From NCBI GenBank assembly GCA_947585605.1, contig CANPXC010000004.1, positions 1-37,811 on the forward strand: 37,811 nt of DNA, read 5' to 3'. The DNA comes from Candidatus Gastranaerophilales bacterium. GTDB lineage: Bacteria > Cyanobacteriota > Vampirovibrionia > Gastranaerophilales > Gastranaerophilaceae. Numbering within the stretch: the first letter of the stretch is position 1; each line of letters starts with the position of its first letter. A program made the position numbers and the translations under genes. This document shows, in pieces, positions 1 through 8,503 of this stretch. The notes under the pieces are model-generated. The model saw only the letters and a list, made by a program, of their open reading frames with translations, did no database searches and was not told the DNA's origin.

Positions 1-247
1 TCAATCCCAAATGCAAATGCCATAAACAAAAGGATACAAGCAATTTACAACAAATGCCAATGCAACAGAATAGTTATACTGTTGTATAAATCTTACACTT
101 ATATAATAGCATGAACATGTATTTTTTGATATGTTGCATAAAATAAAATACTAACAATTTATATAACCGTTAATACTTATATTTTATGCCCATTTAAAGA
201 CTTATTCATCAAAATAACTATTATGATGAAAAAAGGGTGTTTAGATT

Positions 248-460
248 ATGAGCAAGCAAATTAAAATAAGGGTATATCCTGACGGAAGAATAGAATCGGA
301 AACGGTAGGAATTAAAGGTAAATCTTGCCTTAACTACATTAAAGAAGTTGAAAACTTAACAGGGGCAAAGACTGTTAAATCCGAATTTACTAATGAATAC
401 TACGAAACAGAACAGTACCTTTATTTTGCGAATGAGGAGTATCAGCAGAATGGACATTAG
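248..460 (+). CDS. DUF2997-like small protein
   Basis: 70 aa; KIRVYPDGRIESETVGIKGKSCLNYIKEVENLTGAKTVKSEFTNEYYE resembles the DUF2997 pattern (G-V/I-x-G-x-x-C-L ... T-x-E-Y-Y) recalled from cyanobacterial proteins. First gene of the co-directional operon. Confidence 0.75.
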   Translation: MSKQIKIRVYPDGRIESETVGIKGKSCLNYIKEVENLTGAKTVKSEFTNEYYETEQYLYFANEEYQQNGH

Positions 461-1028
461 GATAAATTCATATATTCCTATAACAGATGTCGAAGGTGTT
501 GGAACACGTTTTGCAATATGGGTACAAGGCTGTTCTATTCATTGTAAGGGTTGTGCGAACTCTCACATGTGGAATTTTGACGGCGGTACAGCCTATAAAG
601 TAATTGATTTTATTGAATTAATTAAATCATATAAAGATAAAATTGAAGGTATAACTTGGTTAGGCGGTGAGCCAACAGAACAAATAAAGGCTGTAATAGA
701 GATAAGCAAGGCAGTTCAAGAACTTGGGCTGTCCGTTATTCTTTTTACGGGAAATGAATTTAAATACCTTGAAAACAATGCGGATTTTCAAGAGGTAATT
801 AAGTATGTGGATATTCTGATAGACGGCAGATATGAGCAGGACAAAACCGATTATTCACGTGCTTGGGTCGGTTCAAGTAATCAGAATTATTATTTTTTAA
901 CCGACAGGTACAATGAATCAGTAATAACAGAGTATAAAAACAAAATTGAAGTTAGAATAAATCCCGATAACAAAATTATTATGACCGGAATGGGTGATTT
1001 TAGTAAGTTATCAGAATTAGCGAGGTAA
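450..1028 (+). CDS. Radical SAM protein, NrdG/PflA-like activating-enzyme type (4Fe-4S single-cluster)
   Basis: CSIHCKGC (CX3CX2C) in WVQGCSIHCKGCANSHMW, followed by WLGGEP. The ATG at 450 has GAGGAG upstream and overlaps the end of the DUF2997 gene, so the ORF start at 393 is probably not the real one. Confidence 0.85.
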   Translation: MDIRINSYIPITDVEGVGTRFAIWVQGCSIHCKGCANSHMWNFDGGTAYKVIDFIELIKSYKDKIEGITWLGGEPTEQIKAVIEISKAVQELGLSVILFTGNEFKYLENNADFQEVIKYVDILIDGRYEQDKTDYSRAWVGSSNQNYYFLTDRYNESVITEYKNKIEVRINPDNKIIMTGMGDFSKLSELAR

Positions 1029-1031
1029 TAC

Positions 1032-2732
1032 ATGGCAAAGACAGAAGTATTGGAAGGCATTAAAAAAACAGAGCAATATTTAACAAACTTATTTAAAGCA
1101 AGATTTAGTTTTGTGTATATTCCCACTTGGGAAGAAATAAGGGTTATTGAACTTATTACAAAGATTGCTAATAATACAAAAGTAATAAAAAGCAAAAGAG
1201 AGATTTTTGTATGGAGTGCTACAGAAGGCTTAAACAAACTGCTTGCAACAGGTCAAGAACACGTTAATAATGCTGAAAATCCTATAGAAGCATTGAATTT
1301 TATAGACAGTTATAATAAACCGGCAATTATGATATTAAAAGATGCTCATGTATTTCTTGGGATACAAGGCAGAAATGCTGATTATAACTTCATTAGAAAA
1401 ATTAGAGATGTGGCAGGGTCACTAAAAAATGCTGAATGTTCAAAGAACGTAGTAATACTTGCACCTTCTCTTGTATTACCGAATGATTTACAAAAAGACA
1501 TTACAGTAGTTGATTTTGATTTACCTACCTTAGATGAACTTAAAAGCCTATTAAATGAAATGCTTGATATGAATGAAGGGTCTGGAATACTTATTGACCT
1601 TGATGAAAATGGCAAAGAATTACTATGTAAAGCAGCCCAAGGGCTTACATTACAAGAAGCCGAAAATGCCTTTGCTCGTGCTATGGTTACGAAAGGACAA
1701 TTAACAGTTAAAGAACTTGATATTATTCTTGAAGAAAAATGCCAAGTAATTAAAAAGACAGGAATACTTGAATTTATTAAAACTACAGTAAATATTGATG
1801 ATGTAGGTGGGTTAGAGAATATGAAAAAATGGCTAACTAAACGCAATAATTCTTGGCTTGGTAAGGCACAAAAGGATTATAATTTACCTGCACCAAAGGG
1901 GGTTTTAATTACGGGTGTTGCAGGGTGTGGAAAGTCAATGACTGCAAAGGCTATGAGTGCCATGTGGCAATTACCGCTATTAAGACTTGATGTAGGAAAG
2001 ATATTTTCAGGTTTAGTCGGAAGCAGTGAAGAAAATATGAGAAAAGCTATACAAACAGCTGAAGCTGTTGCCCCTTCAATTCTTTGGATTGATGAAATTG
2101 AAAAAGGTTTTGGCGGTAGTTCTGGCGGTGAAATGGACGGTGGAACTACATCGAGAGTATTTGGAACTTTCTTAACATGGATGAATGAAAAAACGAAACC
2201 TGTATTTGTAATTGCAACAGCAAATAACATTTCAAGATTACCCGCTGAAATGCTAAGAAAAGGTCGTTTTGATGAGATATTTTTCGTGGATTTGCCTACC
2301 GTCAATGAACGTAAAATAATATTTAAATTGCACCTTGAAAAGAGATTAAAGGGCAGTAAGTCAAAGGATTTTGCAATTACTGATGATTTATTGATTAAAC
2401 TTGCTAATGCTACAGAAGGTTTTGGCGGTTCTGAAATTGAACAAGTTGTAATATCAGCTTTATTTGAAGCATTTGCAGAAAACAGAATACTTGAAACAGA
2501 AGATTTGTTTAAGGTTATAAAAAATACTGTACCTCTTTCTACTACGCAATCCGAACAGATTTTAGCAATTAGAGAATGGGCGAATGAAAGAGCAGTATCA
2601 GCAACGGCACATGATGAAAGTTATAATTATGTACCCGAAGAAACCGAAGAAACCACGAAAAAGAAAGAAAAAGCTAAGAAGGATACAGAAACCGTTAAAC
2701 GTGCAAGAGGCGGCAGAACTATTGATTTTTAA
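1032..2732 (+). CDS. Ycf46-like AAA+ ATPase with C-terminal GGRTIDF tail
   Basis: IDDVGGLENMKKWL...APKGVLITGVAGCGKSMTAKAMSAMWQLPLLRLDVGKIFSGLVGSSEENMRKAIQTAEAVAPSILWIDEIEKGFGG: Walker A, Walker B and the Ycf46-type signature. Charged linker, then RGGRTIDF-stop. Confidence 0.88.
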   Translation: MAKTEVLEGIKKTEQYLTNLFKARFSFVYIPTWEEIRVIELITKIANNTKVIKSKREIFVWSATEGLNKLLATGQEHVNNAENPIEALNFIDSYNKPAIMILKDAHVFLGIQGRNADYNFIRKIRDVAGSLKNAECSKNVVILAPSLVLPNDLQKDITVVDFDLPTLDELKSLLNEMLDMNEGSGILIDLDENGKELLCKAAQGLTLQEAENAFARAMVTKGQLTVKELDIILEEKCQVIKKTGILEFIKTTVNIDDVGGLENMKKWLTKRNNSWLGKAQKDYNLPAPKGVLITGVAGCGKSMTAKAMSAMWQLPLLRLDVGKIFSGLVGSSEENMRKAIQTAEAVAPSILWIDEIEKGFGGSSGGEMDGGTTSRVFGTFLTWMNEKTKPVFVIATANNISRLPAEMLRKGRFDEIFFVDLPTVNERKIIFKLHLEKRLKGSKSKDFAITDDLLIKLANATEGFGGSEIEQVVISALFEAFAENRILETEDLFKVIKNTVPLSTTQSEQILAIREWANERAVSATAHDESYNYVPEETEETTKKKEKAKKDTETVKRARGGRTIDF

Positions 2733-2752
2733 ATAAAAAAGGAAATTAAAAT

Positions 2753-2965
2753 ATGTCTATAAAATTAGAAATGAATGTATCAATAGGAGATATAGAAAAA
2801 GCTCTCAAAGAATTAGATATTAAAGAAAATTCAGAAAATGACTTTAATATTCAACAGCAAATTTGCAATAACATAAAATCTAAAATTGCAAAAAATTCTT
2901 CTATGAAAATAGAGCAAGAAGAAGTATTAGAGGATAATTCTGTATTACTTACTATATGTATATAG
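2753..2965 (+). CDS. Short DUF1257/Ycf35-like protein (lacks the central segment)
   Basis: 70 aa; C-terminal half aligns with the 126-aa protein at 4178 (ICNNIKSKIAKNSSMKIEQEEVLEDNSVLLTICI vs ICQSIKTKVAKSSSMSLIQEETLEDNSIVLTISV). Confidence 0.6.
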   Translation: MSIKLEMNVSIGDIEKALKELDIKENSENDFNIQQQICNNIKSKIAKNSSMKIEQEEVLEDNSVLLTICI

Positions 2966-2973
2966 GGGTTTTA

Positions 2974-4158
2974 ATGGATAAAGAAGATAGTATATTAATT
3001 AATACTTATTATAAAAATGCCGAAAAAGCATACATAGAAGGTGATTATGAACAAACAGAACAATATTTAAAAAATATTGAAGAATTAGAAACCAATAACC
3101 TTCCAGCAAAAATATTAAGTGCTAAAACATTATACTATCAAGGTTTTTATGATGAAGCTCAAAACTCTTTAAATAATATTTTAAATAATAACAAAATTTA
3201 TGATAACAAGCTATTGTGTGATATTCAAGAATTTTTAGGGTACATTCATTACCAAAATGCAAATTATATTGATGCAATTAAAGAATTTTCTAATGCTATA
3301 AATAGCAATCCGAATACAAATAATCTTGCTGAAATTTTTGAATATAGGGGAATTTGCTACTATGAAACAATTGAACCTATAGAAGCATTATTTGATATTG
3401 CAAAAGCTATTGATTTGACAAAAGGTAATACAGTTAATGAATTAGGTGAATACATAAGAAAAATAAATGAAGAGAATCCTAATACAGAAGAAATTCAGAA
3501 ATGTATAGAAAATTTTAACGGAAAATATTTGTATTATTGTATTGAAACAGATAATATAGAATATTTCGCAGAACATTTAAACTATCAGAATGCTATAGAA
3601 CTTTTAAATACTGCTATTGAAGAAAAAGAATTTGAAAAAGAAGTTTACACATATTTAAAAGGTAAAATAAGTTATAACAATGGCGATTATGCAAAAGCCT
3701 TGAATTATTTAAATGAAGCTATAAATTATATCGAAAATGATGAAGGTTGGTATTATCATACAGAAGATATTTTTTATTACAGAGGTTTAACCTATATCAA
3801 ACTTAATCAAAGACAAAATGCAAAAAATGATTTGACAAAAGCTCTTGAATTAGCAAGAGAAAATAATGATTCAGACAAAGAATCAGAAAAGTTTGTAGAA
3901 TACACAAATACCCTTAAAAATATTGACCGTATCAATATTTTAACTTGCAGTATGGAACAATTATTACAAATTGAAGGCTTTGACGAAAATAAAGCTACTA
4001 CATTTATAAAAGCAAGAAATGAAGGCAAATTGTACTATGATATTGATTCTTTTGCACAGGATTATCAAATACAACCTCATATACTATTTGAAATACAAGA
4101 TAAATTAATTTTTCCGCAGAAACAAAAAAACAAATTAGGCAGAAAGATAGATTGGTAA
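2974..4158 (+). CDS. TPR-repeat protein with C-terminal helix-hairpin-helix-like domain and LGRKIDW tail
   Basis: TPR-like helices throughout; C-terminal NILTCSMEQLLQIEGFDENKATTFIKARNEGKLYYDIDSFAQDYQIQPHILFEIQDKLIFP resembles ComEA-type HhH. ATG at 2974 preferred over 2956. Confidence 0.75.
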   Translation: MDKEDSILINTYYKNAEKAYIEGDYEQTEQYLKNIEELETNNLPAKILSAKTLYYQGFYDEAQNSLNNILNNNKIYDNKLLCDIQEFLGYIHYQNANYIDAIKEFSNAINSNPNTNNLAEIFEYRGICYYETIEPIEALFDIAKAIDLTKGNTVNELGEYIRKINEENPNTEEIQKCIENFNGKYLYYCIETDNIEYFAEHLNYQNAIELLNTAIEEKEFEKEVYTYLKGKISYNNGDYAKALNYLNEAINYIENDEGWYYHTEDIFYYRGLTYIKLNQRQNAKNDLTKALELARENNDSDKESEKFVEYTNTLKNIDRINILTCSMEQLLQIEGFDENKATTFIKARNEGKLYYDIDSFAQDYQIQPHILFEIQDKLIFPQKQKNKLGRKIDW

Positions 4159-4177
4159 TAATTATAGGAGGAATAAA

Positions 4178-4558
4178 ATGTCAATATATATGCAGTTAAA
4201 GTACAAAACAAAACTTTCAGATAAAGAAGTTTTAAAAAAGGTATTTAAGGAACTAAAAATTATATATCAAGACCATAATGATGAATTGGTATGTGATATT
4301 AATTATTATGAACTTCATTTAAAAAAGAATAAAGGCGGTGAATATGAAATAAGGACAAAAGGCTATAACGATTGGAAAGAGGAAATAATAGATTTCCGTA
4401 AAAAAATAACTGATTATTACAATAAATTAATTCAAAACAATCAGCAAAAAGAAATTTGCCAAAGCATAAAAACAAAGGTCGCTAAAAGTAGTTCAATGTC
4501 GTTAATACAAGAAGAAACATTAGAAGACAACTCTATTGTTTTGACAATAAGTGTGTAA
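4178..4558 (+). CDS. DUF1257/Ycf35-like protein
   Basis: 126 aa; N-terminal MSIYMQLKYKTKLSDKEVLKKVFKELKI and C-terminal region resemble Ycf35/DUF1257; AGGAGG upstream; genomic association with Ycf46-like and DUF2997-like genes. Confidence 0.65.
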   Translation: MSIYMQLKYKTKLSDKEVLKKVFKELKIIYQDHNDELVCDINYYELHLKKNKGGEYEIRTKGYNDWKEEIIDFRKKITDYYNKLIQNNQQKEICQSIKTKVAKSSSMSLIQEETLEDNSIVLTISV

Positions 4559-7055
4559 GGATAAAAAATTGTATAAGAAAGTATTTTGGATATTAGAAAT
4601 ATTTTTTATTTTATCTTGCTTTTTTAATGATGATTTGTGGGTAAATTTTTGGGCTGTAAATATTGTTATAGCTATTCCTACAGTAATTATTTGGAATTTT
4701 AATAGAAATGAACCTTCTAAAAATAATAAAGAACTTAAAGTAAAAAAATCAGAAAAAGATATAAAACTCTTAAAATTACTGTGCAAATGCAAGCAAGAAG
4801 GTACATTAAAAGATATAGAAAACCTTAAAAATTCTATTGAAAAAAATATTAAAAATAACGGTTCTGATACTGAATTTTTTGATTTAAACTTCATTATAGC
4901 TAAAATATATAACAGAATGAATGATAAAGAAAATACAAATAAAAGTTTTGAAAAAGTTATAAGTATAATTAAAAATTTTAATCATATAGAATTAGGCAAA
5001 ATAGCTGATAAATATATAGAAAAAGAGCGTTTTCAAGATGCTATCAGTTTATATACATACATATTAGAAGATGATATTCATATCAATACGGATAATATTC
5101 ACATTGTACCTGACATCTATTATAAAAGGGCAGTTGCGTACTTGGAATTAAAGCACAATTATTATAAAAATTTAGCAATAGAAGATTTGAATACTGCTAA
5201 AGAAAAAGCTAAATATATTTATGAAATGTTTGATAATATTTCTGAAAATGATTTAAATGAAAAACTAAATAAATACAATTTAAAACTTGGTGAAATTACA
5301 GGAAAACAAGAAACTTTAACTATTGATGATACACACATGTCAGTCAAAAATGATGTACCTTTAGAAATAAAAACAGAAGAGAAAGAAGTTGTTTTTGATA
5401 CAGAAGAAAATAAAACTATAGAACCTATAAATTACGGTATTCAAGCGTACGAAAAAGCATGTAAATTAATGAATAAAAAAGATTATGTATCAGCTATTGA
5501 ATTGTTTTTGACAGCATTCCTAAATAATGTTAATACGGTAGATTCTTTAAGAAATTTAGCAAGGGCAGAAAAATGTTTGGGTAACTTGGAAAGTGCAATT
5601 AATTATTACAAAGATGTTTTAAATGAAGAACCTAACGATGCAATAGCTTATAACAACATTGGTAATATTTATTATCAAATGAAAAATTATGACGAAGCCT
5701 TCAATGCCTACAGTAAAGCAATAGAAATAGATAATAATTTTGATATAGCAATTACAAATAGAGAAAAAATCATAAAGATACATGAAAAAGAACAGCAGAA
5801 AAAAGCTGAGGTGTTATATGAGCAAGCACGCAAAGACTTTATTTATAAAGATTATGCTAATGCAAAACAAAATATTTTAAAAGCTATTCAGATTTATAAT
5901 GCCCCGAAGTATTTAACATTGGAACAGAAAATAAATAAAAATATTGAAAACATTGAATCTCTTTACAATAATGCCATATTATTGATGAATACAGGCACTA
6001 CCGTAGAAAATTATCAAGCAGCTTTAAAAATGTTAAAAAAAGTAATTGAATTAAATCCTAATTGTACTAAAGAATATTCTATAGAATCTGATAGAATAAC
6101 TTGTTATATGGGAATACAAGACTTAATAAACTCAGGCAATATAACAGAAGCTAAAAGACTTATTCAAAAAGCCACAACGAAATATACTAATGATAAAAAA
6201 ATAGAAAACTTTAATAAGGATATAGAAAATATACAGCAACAAGCGGAAAATTTATATAATGAAACTCTTAAATATATTGATGAAAATAATTTTGAAAAAG
6301 CAAAAAATTGTATTCAAACAGCATTAAAAATTGATAATTTGGGTAAATACAAAAAATTATCAGAAAAAATTATAGTTGAACTTAATGCAGAAAAATACTA
6401 TAAGTTATTTTTGAAAGAATTAGATAAACAACACTATATCGAAGCACTTTCTTTAATAAATAAAGCCTTGGATATAATTCCTAAAAAAGCAATTTATAAA
6501 AATGCTTTAAAAGAGATTACCCCGATTGTTGCAAATATGTATTTTCAAAACGGACAAAAATTTTTAGAAAAGCAAGATTATGAAAAAGCTATAGAATCAT
6601 TTAATAATGCTATAACATTAGATTCAACAAATTTAAGCTATTATGAACCATTAAGTATTGCAGTTGATAAAAATAATCAAATTAAAGCAAACTATTTTTA
6701 CAGTAACAGCTTAAATTACTTAAAAAATGGAAACTTTGAATTTGCAGTATCGGATATTCAAAAGGCATTAGATATATATCCCGATAATGAAACTTATAAA
6801 GATGTTTTAGAAAAAGCAAATAATAGAATGGTTGATATTACTACTTGTAATAAAAAGGCATTATTAACTTTAGAAGGTTTTGATAAAGAAAAAGCAGAAC
6901 AGCTTATGCGAGACCGTAAAATTATAAAATGGTATGACATAGAAAGTTTTGCAAAACATTTTAATTTACAACCGCACGAGCAGATACTATTGGCTGATAG
7001 ATTAATATTTCCGCTAAAACCACATATCAAACAAGGAAGAATGATAGATTTATAA
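4551..7055 (+). CDS. Large membrane-anchored TPR protein with C-terminal HhH-like domain and QGRMIDL tail
   Basis: N-terminal hydrophobic segments (VFWILEIFFILSCFF / FWAVNIVIAIPTVIIW), multiple TPRs (e.g. AIAYNNIGNIYYQMKNYDEAFNAYSKAIEID), C-terminal domain homologous to the end of the 2974 product. GTG start at 4551 overlaps the upstream stop. Confidence 0.8.
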   Translation: MCKDKKLYKKVFWILEIFFILSCFFNDDLWVNFWAVNIVIAIPTVIIWNFNRNEPSKNNKELKVKKSEKDIKLLKLLCKCKQEGTLKDIENLKNSIEKNIKNNGSDTEFFDLNFIIAKIYNRMNDKENTNKSFEKVISIIKNFNHIELGKIADKYIEKERFQDAISLYTYILEDDIHINTDNIHIVPDIYYKRAVAYLELKHNYYKNLAIEDLNTAKEKAKYIYEMFDNISENDLNEKLNKYNLKLGEITGKQETLTIDDTHMSVKNDVPLEIKTEEKEVVFDTEENKTIEPINYGIQAYEKACKLMNKKDYVSAIELFLTAFLNNVNTVDSLRNLARAEKCLGNLESAINYYKDVLNEEPNDAIAYNNIGNIYYQMKNYDEAFNAYSKAIEIDNNFDIAITNREKIIKIHEKEQQKKAEVLYEQARKDFIYKDYANAKQNILKAIQIYNAPKYLTLEQKINKNIENIESLYNNAILLMNTGTTVENYQAALKMLKKVIELNPNCTKEYSIESDRITCYMGIQDLINSGNITEAKRLIQKATTKYTNDKKIENFNKDIENIQQQAENLYNETLKYIDENNFEKAKNCIQTALKIDNLGKYKKLSEKIIVELNAEKYYKLFLKELDKQHYIEALSLINKALDIIPKKAIYKNALKEITPIVANMYFQNGQKFLEKQDYEKAIESFNNAITLDSTNLSYYEPLSIAVDKNNQIKANYFYSNSLNYLKNGNFEFAVSDIQKALDIYPDNETYKDVLEKANNRMVDITTCNKKALLTLEGFDKEKAEQLMRDRKIIKWYDIESFAKHFNLQPHEQILLADRLIFPLKPHIKQGRMIDL

Positions 7056-7068
7056 AGGAGTATAAATA

Positions 7069-7815
7069 ATGTCAAGAAAAACAGATTACAGAGATTTTTA
7101 TAATTTAATAACTGTATTCATCGCCTTAATTTTAGGAACAACAAAATTCCTAATTGAAGTAAATAAACATGGTTTATGGAAAGAATGTATATTATCCGTA
7201 GGTTTTGTAGGCGGTTTTAATTACTTTCTTTATTATTTAGGTGATACAAATATATTGCCGTTTTCTGTTTTTTGGTGGAGTTGTATTATTAGTTTTATTG
7301 CGTTCTGTGTGTATTGGAGTCATTTATTCAATGGTAGTCCTTATAAACAATTTTCACAAGGGCAATTAAAAAGAAATTCAAGCTATTGGGCAGAAAATTC
7401 TTGGTGGTGGACTTTAGACGGTTGGCAGTTTGAAGAAGAAGTTGCAAAAATTTTTATTCTTATGGGATACAAAGCAACGGTTACAAAAGGGTCGGGCGAT
7501 GGCGGAGTGGATATTATCATTGAAAAAGAAGGATATAAGGGAATTATCCAATGCAAACATTACAGAAACCCTGTACCCCCTGAACCAATAAGGGCATTAT
7601 GGGGTTGTAAAGATGATTTTCAAGCGGATGAAGTAATCTTAGTTGCTTCGTCCGGCATTACGCAAGCAGGGGCAGATTTTATAAGCAATAAGCCGAATTT
7701 TAGAGTATTAAACCTTGATGACATAATCAGAATAAGTCAGCAAGTAAATACATATCAATCACAAAATGATTATGTTTCAAGCGGTAGCAAATATGGTAGA
7801 AGGTTAGATATATAA
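7069..7815 (+). CDS. Membrane-anchored Mrr-type restriction endonuclease with YGRRLDI tail
   Basis: Hydrophobic N-terminal segments, then GWQFEEEVAKIFILMGYKATVTKGSGDGGVDIIIEKEGYKGIIQCKHY...EVILVASSGITQAGADF: Mrr_cat-like GxD...QxK motif. RBS AAAGGAG. Confidence 0.85.
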   Translation: MSRKTDYRDFYNLITVFIALILGTTKFLIEVNKHGLWKECILSVGFVGGFNYFLYYLGDTNILPFSVFWWSCIISFIAFCVYWSHLFNGSPYKQFSQGQLKRNSSYWAENSWWWTLDGWQFEEEVAKIFILMGYKATVTKGSGDGGVDIIIEKEGYKGIIQCKHYRNPVPPEPIRALWGCKDDFQADEVILVASSGITQAGADFISNKPNFRVLNLDDIIRISQQVNTYQSQNDYVSSGSKYGRRLDI

Positions 7816-7824
7816 GGTAAAAAT

Positions 7825-8313
7825 ATGTTAGATAAAAAATTAAAAGAACAAATTTATTACGGAAATAATATACCAAAGAAAGAATTTGATAATAAAGGAT
7901 TCTATACGTTAGTTGCCGTTATTGTAGGCTTTGCATTAATTGTGGCAGTCGTAAGTATTAATTCAAATAATACTACACATTATGAACAGCCAAAACAGGA
8001 ACGTAATTTAGAAAATATTGTTAATGAAAAACCTTCCGCAACACAAGTTGAACAAAAAAAACTACAGAAAAAAAACACTACAGATACCGTTACAAATCAA
8101 CAGAACACAAAAAATAATCCTGTTACAAAACCTAAAACCACATCAAATGATATAAAAAAGACATATACAGACAATAATTCTATGAATGAATTTTATAAAA
8201 TTAACAGCACACACGCTTCACAGCAGGGTAGCAATTCTGAATATGGTGAATTTGGGTCATTTGTAACGAACGAAACACCTCAAAGAACTAAAGATATTGT
8301 AAACATGCAGTAA
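7825..8313 (+). CDS. Small single-TM protein, low-complexity Asn/Thr/Lys-rich exterior
   Basis: FYTLVAVIVGFALIVAVVSI TM segment followed by a disordered tail; co-directional with the operon. Confidence 0.6.
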   Translation: MLDKKLKEQIYYGNNIPKKEFDNKGFYTLVAVIVGFALIVAVVSINSNNTTHYEQPKQERNLENIVNEKPSATQVEQKKLQKKNTTDTVTNQQNTKNNPVTKPKTTSNDIKKTYTDNNSMNEFYKINSTHASQQGSNSEYGEFGSFVTNETPQRTKDIVNMQ

Positions 8314-8503
8314 AAATACCTATAAACAAACAAAACAGTAAACAAAAAAATCAATATTGAAAAATCACAAGATTGGTTTCTTGAATAGTTTCAATGATAT
8401 TTGATATAGATAGTTTTGTAATAACTAATAATATTATAAAATACATGGTTAAGCAATATCTATCACTTAGAGTAATTCGCAACTAAAGGAAGAATGAAAA
8501 AAC

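Noticed and set aside
1-114. Possible C-terminal end of an upstream CDS (...SIPNANAINKRIQAIYNKCQ...)
   Set aside because: Open from the window edge but too short and unrecognisable; frame uncertain.
393-449. N-terminal extension of the radical SAM ORF (MNTTKQNSTFILRMRSISR)
   Set aside because: Internal ATG at 450 has a good RBS and begins the conserved domain; the extension is the DUF2997 gene read in another frame.
890-2305. Minus-strand ORFs 890-1237, 1382-1846 and 1877-2305
   Set aside because: Antisense to the radical SAM and Ycf46-like genes, compositionally biased (Ser/Phe/Leu-rich), no recognisable domain; shadow ORFs.
4520-4894. Minus-strand ORF 124 aa
   Set aside because: Antisense to the TPR2 N-terminus, no domain, poor composition.
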